The notes below the pieces were generated by a model. That model ran no database searches. It saw only the letters and a program-made list of their open reading frames with translations, and was not told the DNA's origin. 64,000 bases of DNA from CAWGJF01 sp963715745 (GTDB lineage: Bacteria > Bacteroidota > Ignavibacteria > Ignavibacteriales > Ignavibacteriaceae): NCBI GenBank assembly GCA_963715745.1, contig OY970271.1:124001-188000 (forward strand). Direction: 5' to 3'. Made by a program: the position numbers and the translations under genes. Below, piece after piece: positions 17,325 to 25,587 of this stretch. Position 1 is the first letter of the stretch; each line of letters starts with the position of its first letter.

Positions 17325-18722
17325 ATGGAAATTCAATTCATCGGGGCGGCACAAACTGTAACCGGCTCGCAACACCTGCTTAACATTAACGGTAAAAATA
17401 TTCTTCTCGATTGCGGACTTTACCAGGGCAAACGCAAAGAAGCTTTTGAAATAAACAGAATGTTTAAATATTCCCCTTCTGAAATTGATGTGCTTCTTCT
17501 TTCACACGCGCATATCGATCACTGCGGAAAAATTCCGGGCATAGTAAAGAATGGTTTTAACGGACCAATATACACGACTGCTGCAACCGTCGATCTTTGC
17601 CAGATAATGCTTCGCGATTCTGCTCACCTGCAGGAAAGAGATATTTATGTTGTAAATAAGATCAGGAAGAAACAACATAAAAATCCTTTTGAACCTCTTT
17701 ACGATTATGATGATGTTGAAAAAGCAATGGATATGTTTATCGGTGTTCAGTATTCAAGACCAGTTGAAGTTGCGCCGGGTGTGTTGGCAACTTACTGGGA
17801 TGCCGGACATATTCTCGGCTCTTCCGGTATTTTGCTTGAGATAAATGAGAACGGAAAAAATTATCGCCTAGGTTTCAGCGGTGATATAGGAAGAAACGAT
17901 ATGCCGATAATCCGCAACCCGAATGTTCTTCGCGATCTCGATCTGCTGATTATGGAATCAACCTATGGCAACCGTTTACACGATGTTTCCGATGCAGTTG
18001 AAGAAGAAGTTGCACAAATTGTAAAAACAGTTGTTGAACGAGGCGGAAAAATTATCATTCCGTCATTTGCAGTTGGAAGAACACAACTGCTTGTTTATAT
18101 ACTTCATAAATTATTTGATCAGAACAGGATTCCAGTAATCCCAATTTATGTTGACAGCCCACTTGCAGTTGAAGCAACAAAAATTTACCAGACTCATCCT
18201 GAATGCTACGACCGCGAAACTTACAGAGTTTTTCTTCAGAACAGTGAAGATCCTTTTGGTTTCGGAAGACTTACATATATAAAAAATGTTGAGCAGTCAA
18301 AAGAACTGAACGAGAAACACGACCCCTGCATAATTATTTCTGCATCGGGAATGGCTGAAGGCGGAAGAATTCTTCATCATCTTAAAAACAATATTGAGGA
18401 TAAAAAGAACCTGGTTTTATTTGTTGGCTATGCTGCAGAACACACTCTTGCAAGAAAAATTATTGATGGTGAACCCGAAATAAATATTTTTGGCGAGCCA
18501 TTTAAAGTAAGGGCAGAAATTAAGAAAATGGACTATTTTTCGGGTCATGCTGACCAAAAAGAGCTTCTTGAATACCTTCGGTTAAATAATCCCGATAGGC
18601 TGAAAAATATTTTCCTTGTTCATGGTGAACAGGATCAGGCAATGCCGTTCAGGGAAAAATTAATTGAAAAGGGCTATAAAAACGTACATTTTCCTAAATC
18701 GGGGGAAAAATTCAGTATATAG
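17325..18722 (+). CDS. Beta-CASP metallo-beta-lactamase-fold RNA hydrolase
   Basis: The 465-residue protein has the metallo-beta-lactamase core with the zinc motif HAHIDHCG (His61, His63, Asp65, His66), later metal ligands in DAGHILGSS and SGDIGR, a beta-CASP cap (about 245-370, IIIPSFAVGRTQLLVYIL and SGMAEGGRILHHL), and a C-terminal RMMBL-type segment (SGHADQKELLEYL, then LVHGEQDQAM). This is the layout of bacterial CPSF73-like enzymes that cut RNA endo- or exonucleolytically. The actual substrate is not known. It stands between the SDR gene and the primary sigma factor gene, all on the plus strand, with gaps of 128 and 147 bases. Confidence 0.92.
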   Translation: MEIQFIGAAQTVTGSQHLLNINGKNILLDCGLYQGKRKEAFEINRMFKYSPSEIDVLLLSHAHIDHCGKIPGIVKNGFNGPIYTTAATVDLCQIMLRDSAHLQERDIYVVNKIRKKQHKNPFEPLYDYDDVEKAMDMFIGVQYSRPVEVAPGVLATYWDAGHILGSSGILLEINENGKNYRLGFSGDIGRNDMPIIRNPNVLRDLDLLIMESTYGNRLHDVSDAVEEEVAQIVKTVVERGGKIIIPSFAVGRTQLLVYILHKLFDQNRIPVIPIYVDSPLAVEATKIYQTHPECYDRETYRVFLQNSEDPFGFGRLTYIKNVEQSKELNEKHDPCIIISASGMAEGGRILHHLKNNIEDKKNLVLFVGYAAEHTLARKIIDGEPEINIFGEPFKVRAEIKKMDYFSGHADQKELLEYLRLNNPDRLKNIFLVHGEQDQAMPFREKLIEKGYKNVHFPKSGEKFSI

Positions 18723-18852
18723 CCAAATTGTGAAACATTTTTCTATTCTTTTAATCTAATATTATGTTATATTTAGTGTTTATGTTTATAAAACTTCGTT
18801 CACCGCACAATATATAAATTCCTGAATATAACTATTTCATTAAAATCACTTT

Positions 18853-18859
18853 AAAGGAG
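18853..18859 (+). promoter_or_regulatory. Ribosome-binding site that supports the TTG start of rpoD
   Basis: AAAGGAG lies ten bases before the TTG at 18870. No suitable ATG is nearby, so the TTG start is accepted. Confidence 0.75.
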
Positions 18860-18869
18860 TGCGATTAGT

Positions 18870-19730
18870 TTGAAAATAACCAAGCAATTCACAAATCGCG
18901 AAAGCAAGTCACTCGACCAGTATTTACAGGAAATTGGCAAAGTAGATCTGTTAACACCCGATATGGAAATAGATCTTGCCATCAAAATTAAGAAGGGCGA
19001 TATGCTTGCCCAGGAACAACTCATTAAAGCGAATTTAAGATTCGTGGTTTCGGTCGCAAAGCAGTTTCAGAACCAGGGTCTTTCCCTCGGTGACCTTATT
19101 AATGAAGGCAACATCGGTTTAATAAAAGCTGCACAGCGTTTTGATGAGACCAGGGGTTTTAAATTTATTTCTTATGCAGTATGGTGGGTGCGCCAGTCTA
19201 TCATGCAGGCAATAGCAGATCAGTCACGTGTTGTGAGACTGCCGCTGAACAGAGTCGGCAATTTAACCAAGATCAGCAAAGCCTACAGGGACCTGGAACA
19301 GGAATACGAAAGAAAACCCACTACTGAAGAGCTCGCACAGATTCTTGAAATGACTGCTGAAGAAGTTGCTTATGCACTTCAGATTTCAGGCAGACACGTT
19401 TCTATGGATGCACCGCTTAAGAGCGGCGATGAAAATAAGAACAGTCTTATTGATGTTCTTCCGAATGACGAACAGCCTCTGCCCGATAAAGAGCTTATGA
19501 AAGAATCGCTTAAGAGAGAAGTACAGGATGTGCTTTCTACTTTAAGCGAAAGAGAAGCTGAAGTTATTAAACTTTATTTCGGAATAGACGGCGATCATTC
19601 AGCAACTCTTGAAGAGATTGGCGAAAGATTTAATCTTACAAGAGAAAGAGTAAGACAAATAAAAGAAAAAGCTTTGCGTAACTTAAGACATTCCAAAAGA
19701 AGCGGAAGGCTTAAAACTTATTTAGGATAA
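18870..19730 (+). CDS. rpoD: Primary RNA polymerase sigma factor, Bacteroidota short type
   Basis: The 286-residue sigma-70 protein begins directly with region 1.2 (SLDQYLQEIGKVDLLTPD), without the long acidic region 1.1 of E. coli RpoD, as is typical of Bacteroidota primary sigma factors. Region 2 contains the -10 recognition helix (ISYAVWWVRQSIMQAIADQS), region 3 follows (GRHVSMDAPLKSGDENKN), and region 4 holds the HTH for the -35/-33 element (TLEEIGERFNLTRERVRQIK). The start is TTG with a clear ribosome-binding site ten bases upstream. A strong terminator follows 29 bases after the stop. The last about 11 codons and the terminator are found again as a relic at 27.2 kb. Confidence 0.93.
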   Translation: MKITKQFTNRESKSLDQYLQEIGKVDLLTPDMEIDLAIKIKKGDMLAQEQLIKANLRFVVSVAKQFQNQGLSLGDLINEGNIGLIKAAQRFDETRGFKFISYAVWWVRQSIMQAIADQSRVVRLPLNRVGNLTKISKAYRDLEQEYERKPTTEELAQILEMTAEEVAYALQISGRHVSMDAPLKSGDENKNSLIDVLPNDEQPLPDKELMKESLKREVQDVLSTLSEREAEVIKLYFGIDGDHSATLEEIGERFNLTRERVRQIKEKALRNLRHSKRSGRLKTYLG

Positions 19731-19759
19731 AATAAGAGCGAGAGACTTAATTAAAAAAG

Positions 19760-19786
19760 CCCTCCGAAAGTTCGGAGGGTTTTTTG
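19760..19786 (+). terminator. Rho-independent terminator of rpoD (copy 1 of a family)
   Basis: CCCTCCGAA (19760-19768) pairs with TTCGGAGGG (19771-19779), followed by TTTTTTG. The same stem and tail recur at 23576 and 27289. Confidence 0.95.
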
Positions 19787-19873
19787 TTTTGTCCTGAATC
19801 ATTTAACCCCCTTGTATTTCAATATAAAAAACTACAATTTCCATTAGTAAAAAAAATTAAAAAACTCTTTCAG

Positions 19874-20020
19874 ATGTTCAGAAAAAACCATCTCGAATAT
19901 CTGGTTTCTTTCTGTATTGTATTTATTATCCTGTCCTCATTAATACCAGAAGTCCTTCCACAAAACAAAGACAAGGGTACTAACTGGCCAGAACCTGTCT
20001 TGAACACTTGGCTGAAATAA
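19874..20020 (+). CDS. Possible 48-residue exported peptide
   Basis: An ATG at 19874 opens a 48-residue frame. It begins with a charged segment (MFRKNHLEYL), then a hydrophobic core (VSFCIVFIILSSLI) and a short polar tail ending in NTWLK. The frame continues upstream into the rpoD terminator, so only the internal ATG is plausible. It ends 13 bases before the truncated propeller sensor. It may be a real small exported peptide or a remnant of a longer gene; no family was recognised. Confidence 0.25.
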   Translation: MFRKNHLEYLVSFCIVFIILSSLIPEVLPQNKDKGTNWPEPVLNTWLK

Positions 20021-20033
20021 AAATAGTCTATAA

Positions 20034-21080
20034 ATGATAAAAATTAGAACTGCGATATTAATAGCTTTTTTTATTTGTAATTCACTAGTACAGTTATATG
20101 CACAACCAGAAAATGCTGCATTCAGAAATCTAACCCCTGCAGATGGTCTTCCAACAACAAGGCTCTCTGATATAAGTCAAGATTCTTTTGGACTAATCTG
20201 GATAGGATCATTTGATGAGGTATACAGGTTTGATGGTACTACCTATAAAACAATATATTCGGGAGATGTCCGTTTTCTCTGCCCAGATAATCACGGTGGA
20301 ATGTGGATATCCATAGCAGGTGGTCAGGTTGCATACTATAACTCTTATACAGATAGCTTAAGCAATTACGATATTCCCCCAAAAGACAGATTGAAACGTA
20401 TGGAGATTAATAAATACGGCGATGTCATTTATGACAGGTTCACACATATACAGACCAATGATTATGGCGATGTATGGGGTGCAACAACTGAAGGAGTGGT
20501 AAAATATGATCCCGTGACGAATAAATTTATATTGGAAAAAGGTCAAAAAAAGGGGGCAATTATTTATCCACAAAGCGTCGGGAATCATGGACTTTATTTT
20601 GTGCATGTACAGGGTGAAGGACAACCATATTTAATTGGGCACCGCGATTTAAAAGGACAATATAGCTATGAACCCTTTCCTATTGATTTAAACAATTCCC
20701 AAAAGGGCAAACTATTCTTTGAAGAGAGCCGTATAAATTTGCTGGCATGGGATTCGACAGGAATTTTACTTGTTAATAGATTCGGTTGGGCATACAAAAA
20801 GCCTGTTACTTCCAATTGGGTATTTAAGAAACCTTTATCGGGTGGGAATGAGCTTTTTTTCAGAACAGGTATTATAGATGAAAACGAAAAGTTGTGGTTA
20901 AACGCGTATAACAGTATTACTAGGATAGATATAAAAACGGCGAGAATATTCTCATACAGGCATAGCAAGGAAAATTTTAATAGTATTTTATCTTCAATTC
21001 CATATTCTCCTCCAGCCCATATTTATATCAATCGTCAGGGAATATTATGGATTCCCTGTTTTTCTTTTACTGGGAAATGA
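20034..21080 (+). CDS. Two-component-regulator propeller protein, probably a truncated sensor
   Basis: A signal peptide (1-23, ending in QLYAQ) is followed by a propeller of the kind found at the N-terminus of hybrid one-protein two-component sensors (NLTPADGLPTTRLSDISQDS, GLIWIGSFDEVYRFDG, DVWGATTEGVVKYD). Such sensors are normally about 900-1400 residues, with a transmembrane segment, kinase and often a receiver plus AraC domain. Here the frame stops at residue 348 in the middle of a propeller blade (QGILWIPCFSFTGK), and no kinase part follows; the next gene starts 49 bases later. It is therefore read as a 3'-truncated gene remnant, although a short secreted propeller protein cannot be excluded. 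Confidence 0.65.
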   Translation: MIKIRTAILIAFFICNSLVQLYAQPENAAFRNLTPADGLPTTRLSDISQDSFGLIWIGSFDEVYRFDGTTYKTIYSGDVRFLCPDNHGGMWISIAGGQVAYYNSYTDSLSNYDIPPKDRLKRMEINKYGDVIYDRFTHIQTNDYGDVWGATTEGVVKYDPVTNKFILEKGQKKGAIIYPQSVGNHGLYFVHVQGEGQPYLIGHRDLKGQYSYEPFPIDLNNSQKGKLFFEESRINLLAWDSTGILLVNRFGWAYKKPVTSNWVFKKPLSGGNELFFRTGIIDENEKLWLNAYNSITRIDIKTARIFSYRHSKENFNSILSSIPYSPPAHIYINRQGILWIPCFSFTGK

Positions 21081-21129
21081 GGTAATTCGAAATTGAAAAT
21101 TCAGATTTAGTAAACAATGAGTCAATATT

Positions 21130-23553
21130 ATGAAAGCAATATTTTCTTTTATTATTATATTAACTATTCTTACAATTGAAGCCCCTGCCCAGAATTTTAG
21201 CTGGCAGCAAACAAATGGACCAGCAGGAGGATATGTAAGAGCACTTGTCAGAAATTCGAACGGAACTATGTTCGCAGGTACAGATGCTGGGGTATATAAA
21301 TCAACCAATAATGGCGACAGCTGGTTATTGAGCAATGGTGCAATCGGGAATTCATATATTTATTCAATGGCTGTAAGTCCAAATGGTACTATTTTCGCAG
21401 GAACATTTTATAATAAAATATTTCGCTCTACAGATGAAGGTAATTCATGGACGCAGGTTGGTTTTAATGTATATTTCATAATTGATGCAATGGCTGTAAA
21501 GCCTGACGGAACTGTTTTTGCCGGAACCGAAGAAAGCGATGGTTCCGGCAACGGTTCGGTTTACCGTTCTACAGACAACGGTAACACATGGACAGAAGTG
21601 AACAACGGGCTTCCAAATTCTAATTCTCTTGTACGGCAAATAAGGGTTGACGAAAACGGTTCAGTCTTTGCAGCTACCTTTAACGGGTTGTATAAATCCA
21701 CAAACGATGGTGCTTCCTGGACGCAGCTAACCAATGGAATATGGATAACATTAATAAGCAGCATCGCAGTTAATTCTTTAAACAATTATTTTTACGCAAG
21801 TGGTTCGAACCTATCCGGTACGATGGTGGGAGTTTTCCGATCGACTGATGGTGGAAATACTTTTACACAGCTATCTTTTCCGGACATATGGGCACCAACT
21901 ATTGATGTAAGTCCTGCGGGACATTTTTTTGCTGCAGTTACAGGATTTATTCCAACGCTGAATTTCGGCATATACCGTTCAACAGATGACGGGGTAACAT
22001 TTGTTAAAATTGATTCCTCCCTGTCGGTTAAAAATTTTGCTTTCGGTACAACTGATCAAATATTTGCGGGTACAAATTTAGGTTTTCATCTTTCATCTGA
22101 TGATGGAAATAATTGGCAACTAAAAGTTTCAGGTATGACAGGTTTAAAAACATATGTGCTTGCGGCTGATAATGTGAATAATATATACGCCGGTACAGGT
22201 AATGGCCCGTACCGTTCAACTGATTTTGGCGAAAGCTGGGAACGGCTCGGTGATATTGTCCAGCTTCGGGCAACCCAATCGATGGTAACTACTTCAAACG
22301 GATATATTTTTATTATAAACGATAATGGAGGTGTTTTCCGCTCAACAGACACTGGAAATAACTGGACACAGTTGTCTGTTGGCGCAGCTCTGGGTGTGCT
22401 TTTCGCAGCCTCTAATGATTACCTTTTTATAGGACCACCTTTCCAGGGCGTGTTACGCTCAACAGATTATGGTAATACATGGACACCACGAAACACTGGT
22501 TTACCTGCAAATAGTGATATACAGGCATTTGCTGATGATCCTTCCGGCAAAATTTATGCGGGTGCATCATATGGAATCTGGCAGTCAACAATTAATGGTG
22601 ATCTATGGATGCCTTACAGCACTTATAACGGTTATCTTGATTTAATGGCAGCGAATGCATCCGGTGATCTTTTCTGGGCTCACAGTGATGCCTTTTCAAA
22701 TGAAAATGATTTTTATCGCTCCACTGATAATGGCTCTACTTATACTCAGCTTACTGTTGTCTCCGGGAACGTTGGCGTAGTAAGTGACATTTTAATTAGT
22801 CCCGACCAGAATGTTTTTGTAGCAGTCACCGATAATATTGTTGGAGGAGTTTACCGCTCAACAAATAACGGTGATACTTTTGAACAGGTTAATGACGGAC
22901 TTACCGAAAAGCTGCTTACCTCACTTGCTATTGATGCCCAGGAACATTTGCTTGCAGGTACAACACGCGGAGTTTTCCGCAGTATTCAAATTGTTCCTGT
23001 TGAATTAGTTTCATTTTCTGCTGAAGTAATTGAAGACAATGTAACCCTCAAATGGATTACTGCAACAGAAAAAAATAACAGCGGGTTTGAAATTCAAAGA
23101 AAATTTAATAACCCAGATTGGGGAAAAATCGGATTTGTAGAAGGACACGGAACAACAACAGAACCAAAAACATATTCATTCATTGATTATGATGTTTTAG
23201 CCGGAAAGTACTCTTACCGTTTGAAGCAAATAGATTTAGATGGAACGTTTGAATACTCAAATGAATTTGAAGTTGAAGTTTCATTGCCTCAAGAGTTTTT
23301 ATTAAGCCAGAATTATCCTAACCCGTTCAACCCAGGTACAAAAATTTCCTTTGCTATTCCATCACAGGAATTTGTTACTATTAAAGTGTATGACATTCTC
23401 GGAAGAGAAGTTGCAACACTTGTTAATGATTACAAAACTGCCGGAACGTACGCAGTTGAGTTCAATGCTGCAAGGTTTGCAAGCGGAGTTTATTTCTACC
23501 AAATGCAGGCAGGTAATTTTATTGAGACTAAAAAGATGGTGTTGTTGAAGTGA
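21130..23553 (+). CDS. Secreted BNR-type beta-propeller protein with T9SS type A sorting domain
   Basis: The 807-residue protein has a signal peptide (1-20, ending in APAQ) and then many sialidase-like BNR/Asp-box repeats to about residue 620 (variants of YRSTDNGNTWT). These predict one or two seven-bladed propellers. A fibronectin-like linker follows (SGFEIQRKFNNPDWGKIGFV), and the last 80 residues are a T9SS type A domain (SQNYPNPFNPGTKISFAI ending in FIETKKMVLLK). No sialidase catalytic residues were recognised, so a binding or structural role is more likely than enzyme activity. The same strand carries a strong terminator 22 bases after the stop. Confidence 0.85.
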   Translation: MKAIFSFIIILTILTIEAPAQNFSWQQTNGPAGGYVRALVRNSNGTMFAGTDAGVYKSTNNGDSWLLSNGAIGNSYIYSMAVSPNGTIFAGTFYNKIFRSTDEGNSWTQVGFNVYFIIDAMAVKPDGTVFAGTEESDGSGNGSVYRSTDNGNTWTEVNNGLPNSNSLVRQIRVDENGSVFAATFNGLYKSTNDGASWTQLTNGIWITLISSIAVNSLNNYFYASGSNLSGTMVGVFRSTDGGNTFTQLSFPDIWAPTIDVSPAGHFFAAVTGFIPTLNFGIYRSTDDGVTFVKIDSSLSVKNFAFGTTDQIFAGTNLGFHLSSDDGNNWQLKVSGMTGLKTYVLAADNVNNIYAGTGNGPYRSTDFGESWERLGDIVQLRATQSMVTTSNGYIFIINDNGGVFRSTDTGNNWTQLSVGAALGVLFAASNDYLFIGPPFQGVLRSTDYGNTWTPRNTGLPANSDIQAFADDPSGKIYAGASYGIWQSTINGDLWMPYSTYNGYLDLMAANASGDLFWAHSDAFSNENDFYRSTDNGSTYTQLTVVSGNVGVVSDILISPDQNVFVAVTDNIVGGVYRSTNNGDTFEQVNDGLTEKLLTSLAIDAQEHLLAGTTRGVFRSIQIVPVELVSFSAEVIEDNVTLKWITATEKNNSGFEIQRKFNNPDWGKIGFVEGHGTTTEPKTYSFIDYDVLAGKYSYRLKQIDLDGTFEYSNEFEVEVSLPQEFLLSQNYPNPFNPGTKISFAIPSQEFVTIKVYDILGREVATLVNDYKTAGTYAVEFNAARFASGVYFYQMQAGNFIETKKMVLLK

Positions 23554-23575
23554 TAACTTAGAATGAATTTATAAA

Positions 23576-23602
23576 CCCTCCGAACTTTCGGAGGGTTTTT
23601 TG
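23576..23602 (+). terminator. Rho-independent terminator after the T9SS propeller gene (copy 2 of a family)
   Basis: CCCTCCGAA (23576-23584) pairs with TTCGGAGGG (23587-23595), followed by TTTTTTG. It lies between convergent genes and touches the stop of the minus-strand gene at 23603. Stem and tail match the rpoD terminator apart from the loop. Confidence 0.93.
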
Positions 23603-23854
23603 TTACTCCCAGCCTTCAACTTTTTCCGGATCGAACTGAACTAGCCCTATTGCTCTTCCTTTTTTCCGGATCATAGTTGGAATAGAAAGTAGTGCTTCAT
23701 CGGCACTATTGGCTTCGATCATTGCATATCCTGTATGGTCGCCTGATTTACATCCCCACCAAAAGTGTGTAAGATACCCGATAGCCAGTGTTTGCTTGAC
23801 TACCATCGTACATTCCTCGTGTGTGTGCGGAGAAATTATCATAAATTTCTGCAT
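23603..23854 (-). CDS. Small conserved protein, probable ferredoxin-like fold
   Basis: This 83-residue cytosolic protein has a beta-alpha-beta pattern (KFMIISPHTHEECTMVVKQT, then HFWWGCKSGDHTGYAMIEAN, then ADEALLSIPTMIRKKGRAIG). It looks like the ferredoxin-like alpha/beta barrels of small uncharacterised families. I recall similar bacterial proteins with the SPHT-EEC and GCxxGDHTGYAMIEA motifs, but no function. The two conserved cysteines and the HTH/GDHTGY residues could bind a metal or cofactor. It is the last gene of the minus-strand kinase/flavoprotein group, 52 bases after the flavoprotein stop. Confidence 0.7.
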   Translation of the reverse strand: MQKFMIISPHTHEECTMVVKQTLAIGYLTHFWWGCKSGDHTGYAMIEANSADEALLSIPTMIRKKGRAIGLVQFDPEKVEGWE

Positions 23855-23906
23855 AGCCTGCTCCTGATAATTAATTGTTAATAATCAAAAAATTGTTAAG
23901 ATAAGA

Positions 23907-25568
23907 TTACATCTGCTCTAAATATTTACGGACAAACCTAATTGCCATAGCGCCTTCACCAACCGCCGAAGAAATGCCCGTTAATGCTGTTGATCTCACA
24001 TCACCGGCAGCAAATATTCCGGGAACACTGGTTTCTGGCAATAGCGGTTTTCTTTCTAATTTCCATAAACTATTGAATGATTTTTCTTTCATCAGTTCAT
24101 TACCCGTTATAATAAAACCTTTTTCATCTTTTAAAACGATATTGTTGAGCCATGCCGTACCGGGTTTTGCACCAATATAAATAAAGAGTGCTTTCGCAGG
24201 AACAGTTTTTTCTTCACCTGTGCCTGAATCTTTGAGAGTAATTTTTTCCAGAACTTTATCACCATCCACTGATACTACTTCAGTCCGGGTACAAACTTTA
24301 ATGTTGGGTGTTTTTCCTATGTTTTCTATAAGATAGTTTGCGGCTGTTTTTGTTATTGAGTCGCGCCTGATGACTATGATTACTTCTTTAGCAAACTTAG
24401 AAATATGCATAGCTGCCTGGCAGGCTGAATTTCCGCCCCCGACAATATAAACTATTTCATCCTTGCAGGCATGTGCTTCCACAGATGCTGAACCATAATA
24501 TACGCCAGCACCTGTAAATTTATCCAGTCCCGGAATTTCAAGTTTGGTATATTCAACGCCGGTTGCAATGATAACGGTTTTGCTGTGTATTTCTGATCCG
24601 TCAGTCATCTCAGTAATTTTATAACCATCCTTCAGGTGAATGTTCTTCACTGTTTTGGGAGTAAGGATTTCAGTCCCGAACCGAAGAGTTTGTGTAATTG
24701 CTCTGCGGGTCAGATCAGCTCCCGATAAACCTTTTGGAAAACCCAGATAGTTTTCAATGCGCGCACTGCTGCTTGCCTGCCCGCCAGGATTGCTCTTTTC
24801 AATTAATATTGTTTTAAGCCCTTCACAGGATCCATAAACAGATGCTGCTAATCCGGCAGGACCTCCTCCTATAATTAAAACATCGTACATTTTTTCTGAA
24901 GCAGTTTGCTTTAATCCAATATGTTTGGCAAGATCCGGTAATGAAGGGTCACTCAGCCATGTGCCGTCTTTCAAAACCACTAATGGCAAGGCATCAAATT
25001 TCAAATTAGTACTGACAAGGTATTTCTTTGCCTCATCATTGTTCTCAACATCCATCCATAAATATGGAATTAAATTTCCTGAAAGAAATTCTTTAAGACG
25101 ATGAGACTTTGGTGCCCATTGGAACCCAATAACTTTTATACCTTCGTGATCAGGTTTATATTGAGCCTGCCATTCGTCTAATAAATCATCCACAACCGGA
25201 TAAAGCTTTTCGTCAGGAGGATTCCAAGGTTTCATTAAATAATAATCAAGTTTTAAATTGTTGATGGCTCTGATAGCAACATCGGTGTCAGAGTATGCGG
25301 TCAAAAGGACTAATTTAGCTTCCGGGTATATCTCTTTTGTTTTTTCCAAAAATGCTACGCCTTCCATTTCAGGCATACGCTGGTCTGAAATAAACAGTGC
25401 AACCGTTTCATTCTTCAGCTTTAATTCTTTAATAAGTTCAATGGCTTCATTCGCAGAATCCGTTGCGCTAACCCGGTATTCAGTATGGTATTTTGTACGC
25501 ACGTCTCGCTGTATTGCTCTTAGCACCTGCTCATCATCATCAACAATTATTATAAAAGGTAATTTCAT
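23907..25568 (-). CDS. Receiver / thioredoxin-like / thioredoxin-reductase-like fusion flavoprotein
   Basis: This 553-residue protein has three parts. Residues 1-135 are a response-regulator receiver (Asp62 in SDQRMPEMEG, Thr90, Lys113 in LMKPW). Residues about 143-218 are a thioredoxin-like domain without a CxxC. Residues about 226-553 resemble low-molecular-weight thioredoxin reductase, with the FAD motif GGGPAG (234-239), ATG motif (IIATGVEYTKLEIPG), NADPH motif GGGNSACQAA (377-386) and FAD-closing GIFAAGDVRS. Where thioredoxin reductase has its redox CxxC, this protein reads YYGSASVEAHAC, so the disulfide chemistry is absent. I recall other receiver or cyclic-nucleotide-domain fusions of this kind. 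It starts 19 bases after the partner kinase stop. Confidence 0.88.
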   Translation of the reverse strand: MKLPFIIIVDDDEQVLRAIQRDVRTKYHTEYRVSATDSANEAIELIKELKLKNETVALFISDQRMPEMEGVAFLEKTKEIYPEAKLVLLTAYSDTDVAIRAINNLKLDYYLMKPWNPPDEKLYPVVDDLLDEWQAQYKPDHEGIKVIGFQWAPKSHRLKEFLSGNLIPYLWMDVENNDEAKKYLVSTNLKFDALPLVVLKDGTWLSDPSLPDLAKHIGLKQTASEKMYDVLIIGGGPAGLAASVYGSCEGLKTILIEKSNPGGQASSSARIENYLGFPKGLSGADLTRRAITQTLRFGTEILTPKTVKNIHLKDGYKITEMTDGSEIHSKTVIIATGVEYTKLEIPGLDKFTGAGVYYGSASVEAHACKDEIVYIVGGGNSACQAAMHISKFAKEVIIVIRRDSITKTAANYLIENIGKTPNIKVCTRTEVVSVDGDKVLEKITLKDSGTGEEKTVPAKALFIYIGAKPGTAWLNNIVLKDEKGFIITGNELMKEKSFNSLWKLERKPLLPETSVPGIFAAGDVRSTALTGISSAVGEGAMAIRFVRKYLEQM

Positions 25569-25587
25569 AGTATTAGAATATTTATTA

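Noticed and set aside
19784..19873. N-terminal extension of the small peptide frame starting at TTG in the rpoD terminator
   Set aside because: The start lies in the U-tract of a strong terminator, so translation from there is implausible.
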